The position numbers and the translations under genes were made by a program. From an uncultured Clostridia bacterium (lineage in GTDB: Bacteria > Bacillota > Clostridia > Oscillospirales > Acutalibacteraceae), in the NCBI GenBank assembly GCA_937907605.1, contig CALCYI010000080.1:1-34654 (forward strand): DNA of 34,654 nt. The letters run 5' to 3'. Position 1 is the stretch's first letter. Each line of letters begins with the position of its first letter. Below, one piece after another: positions 23,230 to 31,020 of this stretch. The notes under the pieces are model-generated. The model did not search any database and was not told where the DNA came from. It saw only the letters and a program-made list of their open reading frames with translations.

Positions 23230-23259
23230 ATCATACAATCATAGTTATCACTCCCTCAA
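23230..23259 (-). promoter_or_regulatory. Candidate promoter of the secreted protein operon
   Basis: On the minus strand, TTGAGG (23259-23254), an 18-base spacer and TATGAT (23235-23230) lie about 55 bases before the ATG at 23175. Between here and 23478 nothing else is visible. The whole gene-free stretch 23176-23811 otherwise holds the hairpin at 23478 and repeat copy 3. Confidence 0.4.
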
Positions 23260-23477
23260 TAGTCATTATTGTTTCTGATATATTATTCTTTGAATACTTT
23301 TCAGAAACACTTGTATAACTATCAAGTTAACAATAACACAAAGAAATATGAAACATATCAAAATTGTCTTTTCGGTATTTTTAGCAGTCTGAATGGTCAC
23401 AAAACAGAAATTTTTAGAATAGTTTGCTTATGTCGTATACTAATATTTCTTGATTGTGTATCAAAAAAAACAAGTAT

Positions 23478-23504
23478 GCCTATACCGATTAGGAATAGGC
23501 TTTT
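23478..23504. terminator. Hairpin terminator before repeat copy 3
   Basis: GCCTATACC/GGAATAGGC (23478-23486 with 23492-23500, one mismatch), loop GATTA, then TTTT; an A-run precedes it. The GCCTAT/ATAGGC base matches the hairpins at 4390 and 5369. No plus-strand gene ends just upstream. Confidence 0.6.
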
Positions 23505-23589
23505 AACAACTATAATTATCAAGATTGTTGTGCTTTAAACAAAAACATATTTTAGTCTGTGCTTTACTAACGAGAACGAATAACTTACA

Positions 23590-23667
23590 ATTGTCAAGAC
23601 TTTTTTCTTATTTAATTTGTCTTTTTTTGTCGTTTTTTTGTACATTTTTGCATTTTGGATTGACAAA
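23590..23667 (+). repeat. 78-bp T-rich repeat, copy 3
   Basis: Ends ATTGTCAAGAC and GGATTGACAAA; core GTCTTTTTTTGTCGTTTTTT and then TGTACATTTTTGCATTTT, identical to copy 2 over the core. ACGAGAACGAA precedes it (23570-23580). The right-end TTGACA with TATCAA 17 bases later may form the promoter of the pentapeptide gene at 23812. Confidence 0.8.
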
Positions 23668-23811
23668 CTTCCAAAAATCACATATCAAATATTTAAAGAT
23701 GTTATTTTTACATTATATATTAGCGAACCTATCGTTAATTTAATAAACAAGGTTTGTAATAAAAACAGATAAAGGATAATTTAATATTATCACTAATTAA
23801 AGGAGTATAGT

Positions 23812-25347
23812 ATGGATGAAAAATCATTGATGTATTCAAAACAAGAATTAAAGCACGCAGAATCAATGCTTGTTAGTTTGGATCCAGAGAGATTTCAAAC
23901 TTTTGATTATTATCATTCAGATATAATTAATCAATCGTTTGATTCCCGTTTTGATGGTAATAAAATTAGGAAGTCCTATTATAAGAACTGTCAATTCTCA
24001 AATGTAGTATTTGACGGTACTTCAGGAGAATCATCAATAATACAAGAATGCCGTTTTTTAGATTGTTCTTTTGAAAATGCAAGGTTTGACAATTCGGATT
24101 TTACTGGGACAAAATTTTTACCTGTTAAAACGACAAATAAACTTGTAGCATGTGGGTTTTCTAATTCAAACTTTACTAACGCTACATTAAATGGTTTAAA
24201 AATATCCGGTTCAAATTTTGTTGAGTCTTGGTTTGACCGTACAATTATTGAAAACACCTGTTTTATTTGTTGCAATTTTGAAGGTTCTCTTTTTGATAAT
24301 GTAACAATATCCAATTGTGATTTCTCAAAAGCATCGTTAGAATATGTTGAATTTAATGATTGTGTTTTTAACAATTCAACATTTCAAATATTTAGTATGC
24401 TTCACTCTTTTAATGGCTTAAAATATATTGAACAATATAAAGATGAGGTCCAGCTAAAATTTCCGGATAGTAAAAAACAGATAAGTGGTAGAGTTTTTCT
24501 TGATATTTTAGATGAAATTGAGGCATATTTCTACTACAAAAAAGACTTTTTTGCTCTTGCAAATATTAATATCTATTATGGTAAATCAGAAAAAGCATTC
24601 CAATATATACTAAGGGGATTAGACGATAGTTTTAATAACAAAGATTTTAAATTAATAAGATATATATGCAAATTGGCATCCTTAAATCTGTTTTTTACCA
24701 AATCTCAATTAAGCCAAATATACTCAATCCTTCAAAACAACAGTCATATAAACGAGCTAAATCATTATGAATACAAAAATTATCTTGATGAAATGGATAA
24801 CATAAAAAAGATTTTAATTGACAATCCTTTTAATCTTCCACAAATGAAAATATCCATCGAAACAGATATAGATTATAACGACACAGAAAATGTCGCAGAG
24901 ATAATAAAATATATAAATAAATCTTATGATCTTGTTTCACCGGATAGTCCTACATATGTTACTATATCACATAATTCACCTGATATATTCGACTTTTTCT
25001 TAAGCAGTAATCCAGACATACTCAATAATACTTTTGTTGTGTTGTCAATACTGTTGTTAGGTGTAACAAATGCCACAATGAGTTTGGTGCACAAGCATAA
25101 GCAAAATGAATTATTAAAACTCCAAATAGCCCTTGCTCAGCTTGATTTAGAAGAAAAAGAGCAAGAGAAACTGGGAATTACTGATACATCTCTTGTTAAG
25201 TGTGAAAACAATCAACCCAAAGAATCGATTGCTCCACCTCGTATTAGAAAAAGAGTTAAGCGAATTAAATTTACGTTCAGCAGCACAAAAAACGATGTGA
25301 CAAAAGAACGATCATTTGAAATAGAAAACAGCAGTAATTATGAATAA
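23812..25347 (+). CDS. Pentapeptide-repeat protein with C-terminal membrane segment
   Basis: 511 residues. From about 60 to 200 the sequence has a five-residue F/L period (NCQFSNVVFDG, CRFLDCSFENARFDNSDFTG, SNSNFTNATLNGLKISGSNF, DFSKASLEYVEFNDCVFNNS), forming a right-handed quadrilateral beta-helix. A helical region follows (LDILDEIEAYFYYKKDFFAL onward), then a short beta/alpha unit (KISIETDIDYNDTENVAEII). One hydrophobic segment (NNTFVVLSILLLGVTNATMS) and a charged coiled tail come last. Pentapeptide proteins such as Qnr and McbG shield DNA gyrase from toxins, but this one has extra domains and may sit at the membrane. It converges on the RiPP-like operon and shares its terminator. AAAGGAG precedes the ATG. 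Confidence 0.8.
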   Translation: MDEKSLMYSKQELKHAESMLVSLDPERFQTFDYYHSDIINQSFDSRFDGNKIRKSYYKNCQFSNVVFDGTSGESSIIQECRFLDCSFENARFDNSDFTGTKFLPVKTTNKLVACGFSNSNFTNATLNGLKISGSNFVESWFDRTIIENTCFICCNFEGSLFDNVTISNCDFSKASLEYVEFNDCVFNNSTFQIFSMLHSFNGLKYIEQYKDEVQLKFPDSKKQISGRVFLDILDEIEAYFYYKKDFFALANINIYYGKSEKAFQYILRGLDDSFNNKDFKLIRYICKLASLNLFFTKSQLSQIYSILQNNSHINELNHYEYKNYLDEMDNIKKILIDNPFNLPQMKISIETDIDYNDTENVAEIIKYINKSYDLVSPDSPTYVTISHNSPDIFDFFLSSNPDILNNTFVVLSILLLGVTNATMSLVHKHKQNELLKLQIALAQLDLEEKEQEKLGITDTSLVKCENNQPKESIAPPRIRKRVKRIKFTFSSTKNDVTKERSFEIENSSNYE

Positions 25348-25370
25348 AAGAGGCGTGAGCCTCTTTTATT
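25343..25370. terminator. Bidirectional terminator shared by convergent genes
   Basis: Twelve-base perfect stem AATAAAAGAGGC/GCCTCTTTTATT (25343-25354 with 25359-25370), loop GTGA. It overlaps the stop of the pentapeptide gene and lies 12 bases beyond the stop of the poly-Gly peptide gene, so it can end transcription from both sides. Confidence 0.85.
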
Positions 25371-25382
25371 GCTTTTGTGGAG

Positions 25383-25538
25383 TTAGTGACCGCCGCCGCC
25401 TCCGCCGCCGCCACCTCCACCGCCGCCTCCTCCGCCGCCGGAGAGTGTAGCGTTTATGGTGTTAGTGCTTGTTTGAAAATTAGAATTTGTTGAATAATCA
25501 AATTCGATACTTTCTAAATTAATTTGTGGAGCGTTCAT
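25383..25538 (-). CDS. Putative RiPP precursor peptide with C-terminal Ser-Gly17-His
   Basis: 51 residues, short enough to be missed by gene callers. The ATG (25538) has a near-perfect AGGAGGTGAT site five bases upstream. The first 33 residues form a leader-like region (MNAPQINLESIEFDYSTNSN, then Thr/Asn-rich to ATLS). The rest is 17 consecutive glycines and a final His. The Gly codons are mixed (10 GGC, 4 GGA, 3 GGT), so the run is kept at protein level and is not simple triplet slippage. It makes a GC-rich island in AT-rich DNA. It lies 21 bases after the radical SAM gene on the same strand, the usual partner of a modified peptide, and ends at a strong terminator. No Cys or Ser/Thr occurs inside the Gly run, so azole or lanthionine formation there is impossible. 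The modified atom is unknown. Confidence 0.8.
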   Translation of the reverse strand: MNAPQINLESIEFDYSTNSNFQTSTNTINATLSGGGGGGGGGGGGGGGGGH

Positions 25539-25559
25539 AGTATCACCTCCTCTCTGATT

Positions 25560-27605
25560 CTATTTAATATCAAGAAAATGATATTCCGAAATGAATTTTG
25601 AAATTAATATATTTAAATCATTTTCAGTTATTAAATCCTTGTATTCAGTAAGAATTCTTTCTTTGAATTGTTCTCTAGTCATTGGTGTTTTCCATTCAAG
25701 TATTATCTTAATCAGAGTTTTATTACACCTAAAATAGTGATGCGAATTCCAATCATAAACGAGAAAGCGATGGGGAGATAAATATGTAACTATGGTTTTA
25801 TTAGATAATACAAGTGTGACATCTTCTTTATCACTCGACAAACATCCATTCGTACTATTGGCTTTAATAATCAGTGTGTTTCTAATAGATTCCATCAAAC
25901 GATAATATACAACGGGTGAAGTTATTGCATTTTTCGGATACCAATTGTAAAGAATCTCTCGCATGAAATTATTTCTCTCAGATTCAAGTTCACTGTAATT
26001 AGATTTTTCGCCTTGCCAATCTGCAATATTTCCAATAAAGTGTTCCGGCAAACAAGGCAGAATTGGGGAACAAATAGCATAATTATACCAGTTTTTAAAC
26101 AGAGTGCTGCTTACATCCAGATTTAGAATATTAATATTAAACGTTACCAATTTATTGTTTGTAGATGTTTTCCTTAAATATTCATAAGTGATACTTCTGT
26201 CATAATCGCTTTCATCAGGGAATCCAATGATTATAGGAAAGTGTATTGAAATATAATTACGTGTAAACAACTCCACAATATCATCAACAAGCTTTAATGA
26301 AAAATCACTATCAAACTTATTCATGTTCTTAAGAGTTTTAATGCAGGCAGATTCTAGTCCTAACCGTAATTCTCTTAATCCGGATTTATGTAGTTTTTCT
26401 ACTAGTTGATGTGATAATAATTCTTTTTCAATTCTGGTTCTTGCCTGCCACATTATATTAGCATTGTTGTCAATAAGGCAATCAGCAATTATTGCCAATT
26501 GTTCAACTGTTAATGCTTCGTCAATAAACCATAAGTACTTTATGGTTTTTACTTGTTTAATTACGTTATTGACATTATCATAAAAGTCTTCGAATTCACA
26601 TTGCTGATAATCATGTGAATACTTTTTATTTATTCCACAAAATGTGCATTTGTTCCAATAACATTTAGAATATGGTGCAATATGAATATCTGCAACATAA
26701 TTGGGGTTTATTCTAAATCTGTTATTTGTATACGTTCGTGTATATAAAGTGTAAGGAATTGCGTTTCCAATATACTTTTGGTTTGTTTTAACTATTTCGT
26801 TGAATTGATTTTTAAAAAGTATATTAGGTATTTCTGCTAATTTTCCGTTATTTTCAAGACAATTTATAAGTAACTTCTCTATTGCTTCAAAACACTCTAA
26901 TATCACATAATCAAAATCCGAAAAGAGCATTTGATTTCTTTGTAAATATGGTGTTATTTTGCTTAACGAAAAGTATTCAGAAGAATGGCGAGTGATACCC
27001 AATTTAATGCTTCTATGCCTATGCTTTATGAGCTTTGCAATAGCCACGCTGAAATAGCTAGGTTTGCCAACAAAAAAGATTATATCGGGATTGTATTCTT
27101 CAATTAGCGGTATTATTTTTTCAATAATTAATTCTAAAAAAGGATTAAACTTTTCCAATAAGCATTTATCGTTAATATTTTTATATGAATAATCATCGAA
27201 ACGATAACCATCTTGAACAGATAAATGAATATTACTATATTTTCCAAATCTGTTATAAAGGGATATTAAAATATTTATTGTTTCAAGGTATTTAAAAAAC
27301 TCCTGTTCGGAATTACCCTGATCACAAATATTAACAATAGCTTCATTTACACAAGATATAAAGTTTTCAATATTAGATAATATAGAAGAAAACTGTGGTT
27401 CCAAATCTAAACCGGAATATGAAAACACTTTTAGTTTATCAATTAGCTTTAAAATATTGGTGTTATTGAATATTTCAGCCCAAAAACAACCATTTATGTC
27501 AAGTGTGCCATTTATGATGGCAATTTCATTTTCAAGTGTTTTTGGATTCGGATTAAACAATTCATTGTATAATCCCTCAATGGGATAAATATATAGTGAT
27601 TTCAT
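25560..27605 (-). CDS. Radical SAM protein, probable RiPP maturase (cobalamin-binding-like N-terminus)
   Basis: 681 residues. Residues ~155-260 have a Rossmann-like pattern seen in cobalamin-binding radical SAM enzymes (NPDIIFFVGKPSYFSVAIAK, IKLGIT, DFDYVILECFEAI), though the DxHxxG cobalamin loop is absent. The cluster motif KCYWNKCTFCGI places Cys at 315, 320 and 323, a CX4CX2C spacing instead of the canonical CX3CX2C. The usual radical SAM barrel follows (YLWFIDEALT, LRELRLGLES, IIIGFPDESD). The C-terminal ~60 residues (RCNKTLIKIILEWKTPMTRE, then LITENDLNILISKFISEYHF) resemble a PqqD-like winged helix, the leader-binding module of many RiPP enzymes. It starts two bases after the TPR gene and precedes the poly-Gly peptide. 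Likely chemistry is C-methylation, epimerisation or crosslinking of the peptide; inference only. Confidence 0.8.
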   Translation of the reverse strand: MKSLYIYPIEGLYNELFNPNPKTLENEIAIINGTLDINGCFWAEIFNNTNILKLIDKLKVFSYSGLDLEPQFSSILSNIENFISCVNEAIVNICDQGNSEQEFFKYLETINILISLYNRFGKYSNIHLSVQDGYRFDDYSYKNINDKCLLEKFNPFLELIIEKIIPLIEEYNPDIIFFVGKPSYFSVAIAKLIKHRHRSIKLGITRHSSEYFSLSKITPYLQRNQMLFSDFDYVILECFEAIEKLLINCLENNGKLAEIPNILFKNQFNEIVKTNQKYIGNAIPYTLYTRTYTNNRFRINPNYVADIHIAPYSKCYWNKCTFCGINKKYSHDYQQCEFEDFYDNVNNVIKQVKTIKYLWFIDEALTVEQLAIIADCLIDNNANIMWQARTRIEKELLSHQLVEKLHKSGLRELRLGLESACIKTLKNMNKFDSDFSLKLVDDIVELFTRNYISIHFPIIIGFPDESDYDRSITYEYLRKTSTNNKLVTFNINILNLDVSSTLFKNWYNYAICSPILPCLPEHFIGNIADWQGEKSNYSELESERNNFMREILYNWYPKNAITSPVVYYRLMESIRNTLIIKANSTNGCLSSDKEDVTLVLSNKTIVTYLSPHRFLVYDWNSHHYFRCNKTLIKIILEWKTPMTREQFKERILTEYKDLITENDLNILISKFISEYHFLDIK

Positions 27606-27607
27606 TG

Positions 27608-29794
27608 TTATTCATTCCTCATTTTTTCAATCTCTCTTAACAGTCTTATAAAAATAGGAGATATTTGATTTGTTAAATATTCTTCTTCCTTATTAAGTTT
27701 CAACTGTAACAAGCAAATTTGTAAACTATTAATGAGTTTTTCTTTCGCTTTATCAGCAACATCATTTTTTAATCTTAAACAATAAATCATGCGAGTTATA
27801 AAGTTTTGTTTCTCATAATAATTATATGCTTCTGTATAAATCTCTTTTGCTTTCTTAATATCTCCTTCTTTATTCTTTATTTTCCCTTTGGTTAAATATA
27901 TATCTCCTGCTAACATTCCAAAATTACAACATTGACATATGTTATTAGCCAGTTCTATGTTTGCTTTTGCCTTTTCAATATCATTAGTTTTAAGAAAATA
28001 TTCGCTAATCTCTCTATATGTATAACAAATTGCATGCTGGTCTTCTATTGCTTTTTTCTTTTCTAAACTACTTGTTAGATTAATATATGCATCATCAAAA
28101 TTTCCTAATTTAAGCAATACTTCTCCGACATTATTCTCAATATATATTTTCCCCAATAAATCATTTTCTTTCTTAAAATATCTATTTGCAACAGATAGAT
28201 AGTTCATAGCTTTTTTAGTGTTGTTTTCAAACAAATAATTTCTTGCATAATTATTGTATATCCATCCAATATTCTTTTTTTCTTCAGTTAATAAAATATA
28301 GAATATACATAATTCAAATATTTTTTTTGCTAATCTCAAAAAACCTTGTGACTGATATAGTCTGCCGAGATGATTAAAATAAAAAACACCGTCTTCAATT
28401 TCATTTGAATCAAAAAGAATAAATATACTTTTTTTTAGTGATTCTATAGATTTTTCAACTTCTCCTCTATATTGATAAACATAAGACAACTCGCCATAAG
28501 GATAAGCCTTGCTATTAGAATTATTTCTTTCGAAAATCAAGATGCTTTCCTTAAGATGCTTTTCGGACAAATCCAAATTACCTTGAAGATAATAAGCTCT
28601 TCCTAAATTGTATTTTGACCAAGCAAATGAAATTGATCCTATATTCGTTTGTTGCTTTTTTATAGACAGCAAATAATAATGAATTGCTTCATCATATTTG
28701 GCCTGTTTTATTAATAATTCTCCTATTCTATCATATATACTAAAACTATCTTTAAGATATATGGGAGTATTTAAATGCTTACAGGACACATTCTGTCGAA
28801 TTATTATATTAGTAAACACGGATAAAGCCTTGTCATATTTATATTGATGTTGATATGCTATACCGACAGCTTTTTGCGCATCCAATATTAACTGATTATT
28901 AGAATAATCTTCACTTTTCAATACCTGTTCCAGTTCATTTATTATTGAATACAGTTTTTTGTTTTCATTAGTTTTTATATATATGAACATACTATCGACT
29001 AGTAAACAAAGATAATAAATAGAATGTTTTTTAGGGTCTGATAATTTGTTTAATTCAGTTGCTACTTTTTGTAGATATATTTTTGATAATTTGTATTCTT
29101 CATTTTCTACTAATAGATTAATTAATAAAAACATGACATAAAAGAATATGTCAATATTATTTTCGTTGTATCCTTTTCTTAAAATGATTTTTGATTTATT
29201 TATTAGTTTGTCGGTTTTGTCTATTCTATTAATGTATTTATTGTAAATGATATAATAATCTCTCCATTGCATTTCTTTAATGTTATAATCAGATTCATTT
29301 AGAAGCATTTTTATTAAAGTATTACACTCTGAAAGGTTATTATGCAGTTCGTTATAATTGTACTCGTTTATCCAATCTGAAAAATAATCTGTTTTTATTT
29401 GGCATTTTAGCAAATCATATTTAAATATTTTTCGATAAAAACTGTCCGTAATTCTATTATTATAGAAACTAATTAGTATAGAACAATACTTTTTATAATC
29501 AGAATCAGTTATTGTAATCGCATTTTTTATACTATCATGTATTACAAAACATTCCTCTTTCCTATTATCTAATACTATAAATCGTTTCGATATAAACGGA
29601 GATATAATAAACTTGGTTATGGCGTCTTTATTAATATCTATTCCAATTCTTTCTGAACAATGGTATAGCATTTCTAATGTATAGAAATTGGGTATTGATA
29701 AACAAACAAATAAATTTAATTCATCATCGGAGTATGCCTTATTAAGAACAATACTTATATAATCTGTCTTATCATTCTTTTTCAAGTAAATCAC
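27608..29794 (-). CDS. Winged-helix plus TPR protein (C-terminal half of a split STAND protein)
   Basis: 728 residues. The first ~110 (SDDELNLFVCLSIPNFYTLE, then FVIHDSIKNAIT) look like the winged-helix segment that follows the NTPase in STAND proteins. From about 280 to 670 there are regular tetratricopeptide repeats, for example AKYDEAIHYYLLSIKKQ, WSKYNLGRAYYLQGNLDLSE, YGELSYVYQYRGEVEKSIES and YIENNVGEVLLKLGNFDDAY. TPRs form a superhelical scaffold that binds peptides or proteins. The GTG start lies inside the end of the NTPase gene, 23 bases overlapping in the +1 frame, with only a weak ribosome site, so translation is probably coupled. Sensing of the peptide, an intruder or a partner protein is a reasonable role. 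Confidence 0.75.
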   Translation of the reverse strand: MIYLKKNDKTDYISIVLNKAYSDDELNLFVCLSIPNFYTLEMLYHCSERIGIDINKDAITKFIISPFISKRFIVLDNRKEECFVIHDSIKNAITITDSDYKKYCSILISFYNNRITDSFYRKIFKYDLLKCQIKTDYFSDWINEYNYNELHNNLSECNTLIKMLLNESDYNIKEMQWRDYYIIYNKYINRIDKTDKLINKSKIILRKGYNENNIDIFFYVMFLLINLLVENEEYKLSKIYLQKVATELNKLSDPKKHSIYYLCLLVDSMFIYIKTNENKKLYSIINELEQVLKSEDYSNNQLILDAQKAVGIAYQHQYKYDKALSVFTNIIIRQNVSCKHLNTPIYLKDSFSIYDRIGELLIKQAKYDEAIHYYLLSIKKQQTNIGSISFAWSKYNLGRAYYLQGNLDLSEKHLKESILIFERNNSNSKAYPYGELSYVYQYRGEVEKSIESLKKSIFILFDSNEIEDGVFYFNHLGRLYQSQGFLRLAKKIFELCIFYILLTEEKKNIGWIYNNYARNYLFENNTKKAMNYLSVANRYFKKENDLLGKIYIENNVGEVLLKLGNFDDAYINLTSSLEKKKAIEDQHAICYTYREISEYFLKTNDIEKAKANIELANNICQCCNFGMLAGDIYLTKGKIKNKEGDIKKAKEIYTEAYNYYEKQNFITRMIYCLRLKNDVADKAKEKLINSLQICLLQLKLNKEEEYLTNQISPIFIRLLREIEKMRNE

Positions 29795-30578
29795 CTCGAA
29801 ACGGTTCTAAACCTATACTTATACGAAACGGATCCCCATTCCAACAATTGTAGATTTTTTTTAAGTCACTGGGATCAAGTGAACTAATTTCAATCTCTTT
29901 GGCATATTCTATATAATCTTTCAAATAATACTTGTCAGGCAAAGTATGATTGATTATTCTATATCTTGACGCCACTGAATCGTCAATAATCTTTTTTTGT
30001 CCAGCTATGACAGTAAAGTAATTATCATTTCTTTTATTAATAACTATTTTGTTTTTAATGAGTTCTACTATTCTATCATTGGCTTTTTCTAAAGTGTCAA
30101 AGAAAAAGACTGTTTTTTTTGGAAGTTTTTCGACATCTTTAAAAAATGCGTTCGTCATTGCAGAGAAAGAAATAATGTCGGTGTTTGAGTTGTTTATTTC
30201 TACTGAACCAATACTTGTATTGACCATGTTAATGCTTTTTATTTCTGTTTTAGATTTTACTGTTTCTCTTGTTTTTTCCAGTTCGTTTAAGTAATTATTA
30301 AAACAATTATTATTAAATACTGTGCATAGTTGCTCATACATATAGTTTATTAATTCAAATTCACTAGTAATAGAATAAACGGCAAAGTCAATTAATACAG
30401 TTTCAACATTTTCATTCGAACAGTATTCTTTGAAATGATTAATAAAAGCTGATTTCCCTTTTCCACTATTAGCGGTTAGACAAATTGCACTTAATAAGAG
30501 CTTTTCTTCGTTTAACAGGCGTATTGAATTATAAAACAATTCTCGAAACTCGACATTATCAATTAATTTTGTTTTCAA
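29772..30578 (-). CDS. P-loop NTPase (N-terminal half of a split STAND protein)
   Basis: 268 residues. Walker A is LTANSGKGKSAF (about 34-45) after a short helical lead, and the Walker B-like strand is KTVFFFDTLEK (about 153-163). A sensor-like segment YFTVIAGQKKI and a lid region ending CWNGDPFRISIGLEPF follow, close to where STAND NTPase domains pass into their winged helix. The next gene supplies exactly that domain and the TPR sensor. The start is a TTG one base after the upstream TAA, with AGGAG nine bases before. The 23-base overlap and +1 relation with the next frame could reflect coupling, programmed frameshifting or an indel. Confidence 0.75.
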   Translation of the reverse strand: MKTKLIDNVEFRELFYNSIRLLNEEKLLLSAICLTANSGKGKSAFINHFKEYCSNENVETVLIDFAVYSITSEFELINYMYEQLCTVFNNNCFNNYLNELEKTRETVKSKTEIKSINMVNTSIGSVEINNSNTDIISFSAMTNAFFKDVEKLPKKTVFFFDTLEKANDRIVELIKNKIVINKRNDNYFTVIAGQKKIIDDSVASRYRIINHTLPDKYYLKDYIEYAKEIEISSLDPSDLKKIYNCWNGDPFRISIGLEPFRGDLLEKE

Positions 30579-30579
30579 T

Positions 30580-30927
30580 TTATTTGCTCCTAATGTTTCC
30601 TATTCTAGAACCTTCTATTTTTGAATCCTCTACATTTACTACTCCTTCGATACTGTCAATAGTACTGTTTACTATTTCGTTATTAACCAAACAAACACCT
30701 TCGTTTTTTGCATTTTCTTCATCTGTATCCGTTGAATCTGAAAAAAGCATTATTTCTTCTTTCTTTTTAACTTTAACGCCATTTCGAATGATTCGATTCA
30801 ATAATTTGCTTATTTCTTTTTTAAATAATACTAATAGAAGAAATACAAGTATAATTGCAAAAGCCGTAACATAAATATATGGTTTATCGATAATAAGCTC
30901 TATGGTTTTTTCAAAAAAATTGTTCAT
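30580..30927 (-). CDS. Small membrane protein, first gene of the RiPP-like operon
   Basis: 115 residues with one transmembrane helix (about 18-37, YVTAFAIILVFLLLVLF). A basic stretch (LNRIIRNGVKVKKKEE), an acidic linker and a C-terminal strand-like repeat follow (VNNEIVNSTIDSIEGVVNVE, DSKIEGSRIG). The N-terminus probably faces outward and the C-terminal region the cytoplasm, by the positive-inside rule. No family is recognised. GGAGGACA lies six bases before the ATG. It begins the operon just after the terminator of the conjugative-element gene and is coupled to the NTPase, the same order as 6619-9403. Confidence 0.7.
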   Translation of the reverse strand: MNNFFEKTIELIIDKPYIYVTAFAIILVFLLLVLFKKEISKLLNRIIRNGVKVKKKEEIMLFSDSTDTDEENAKNEGVCLVNNEIVNSTIDSIEGVVNVEDSKIEGSRIGNIRSK

Positions 30928-30977
30928 TCTTTGTCCTCCAACATCCTAAAACTTGATAATATTAAATTATCCTTTAT

Positions 30978-31013
30978 TAAAAAAGACGGAGAGAGCCGCA
31001 AAGCTCTCTCCGC
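30978..31013 (-). terminator. Strong terminator ending the conjugative-element transcript
   Basis: Ten-base stem CGGAGAGAGC/GCTCTCTCCG (30987-30996 with 31003-31012). On the minus strand a TC and then TTTTTT follow. It isolates the RiPP-like operon from the upstream hydrolase gene. The operon's own promoter must lie in the ~60 AT-rich bases 30928-30986, where I see no clear consensus. Confidence 0.85.
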
Positions 31014-31020
31014 CTTTCGT

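Noticed and set aside
4481..23667. The four 78-bp repeats as a CRISPR array
   Set aside because: Spacing is irregular over kilobases, one copy is inverted, there are no spacer-sized gaps and no cas genes.
25386..25442. GC-rich triplet tract as a microsatellite or plus-strand coding repeat
   Set aside because: Mixed glycine codons, a strong Shine-Dalgarno on the minus strand and a position after a radical SAM gene favour a coding poly-Gly tract. The plus-strand reading has no start or ribosome site.
25560..27605. Radical SAM gene as a housekeeping enzyme such as YgiQ, MiaB or a heme-pathway enzyme
   Set aside because: Cluster spacing, domain order and operon context do not fit any of these families.
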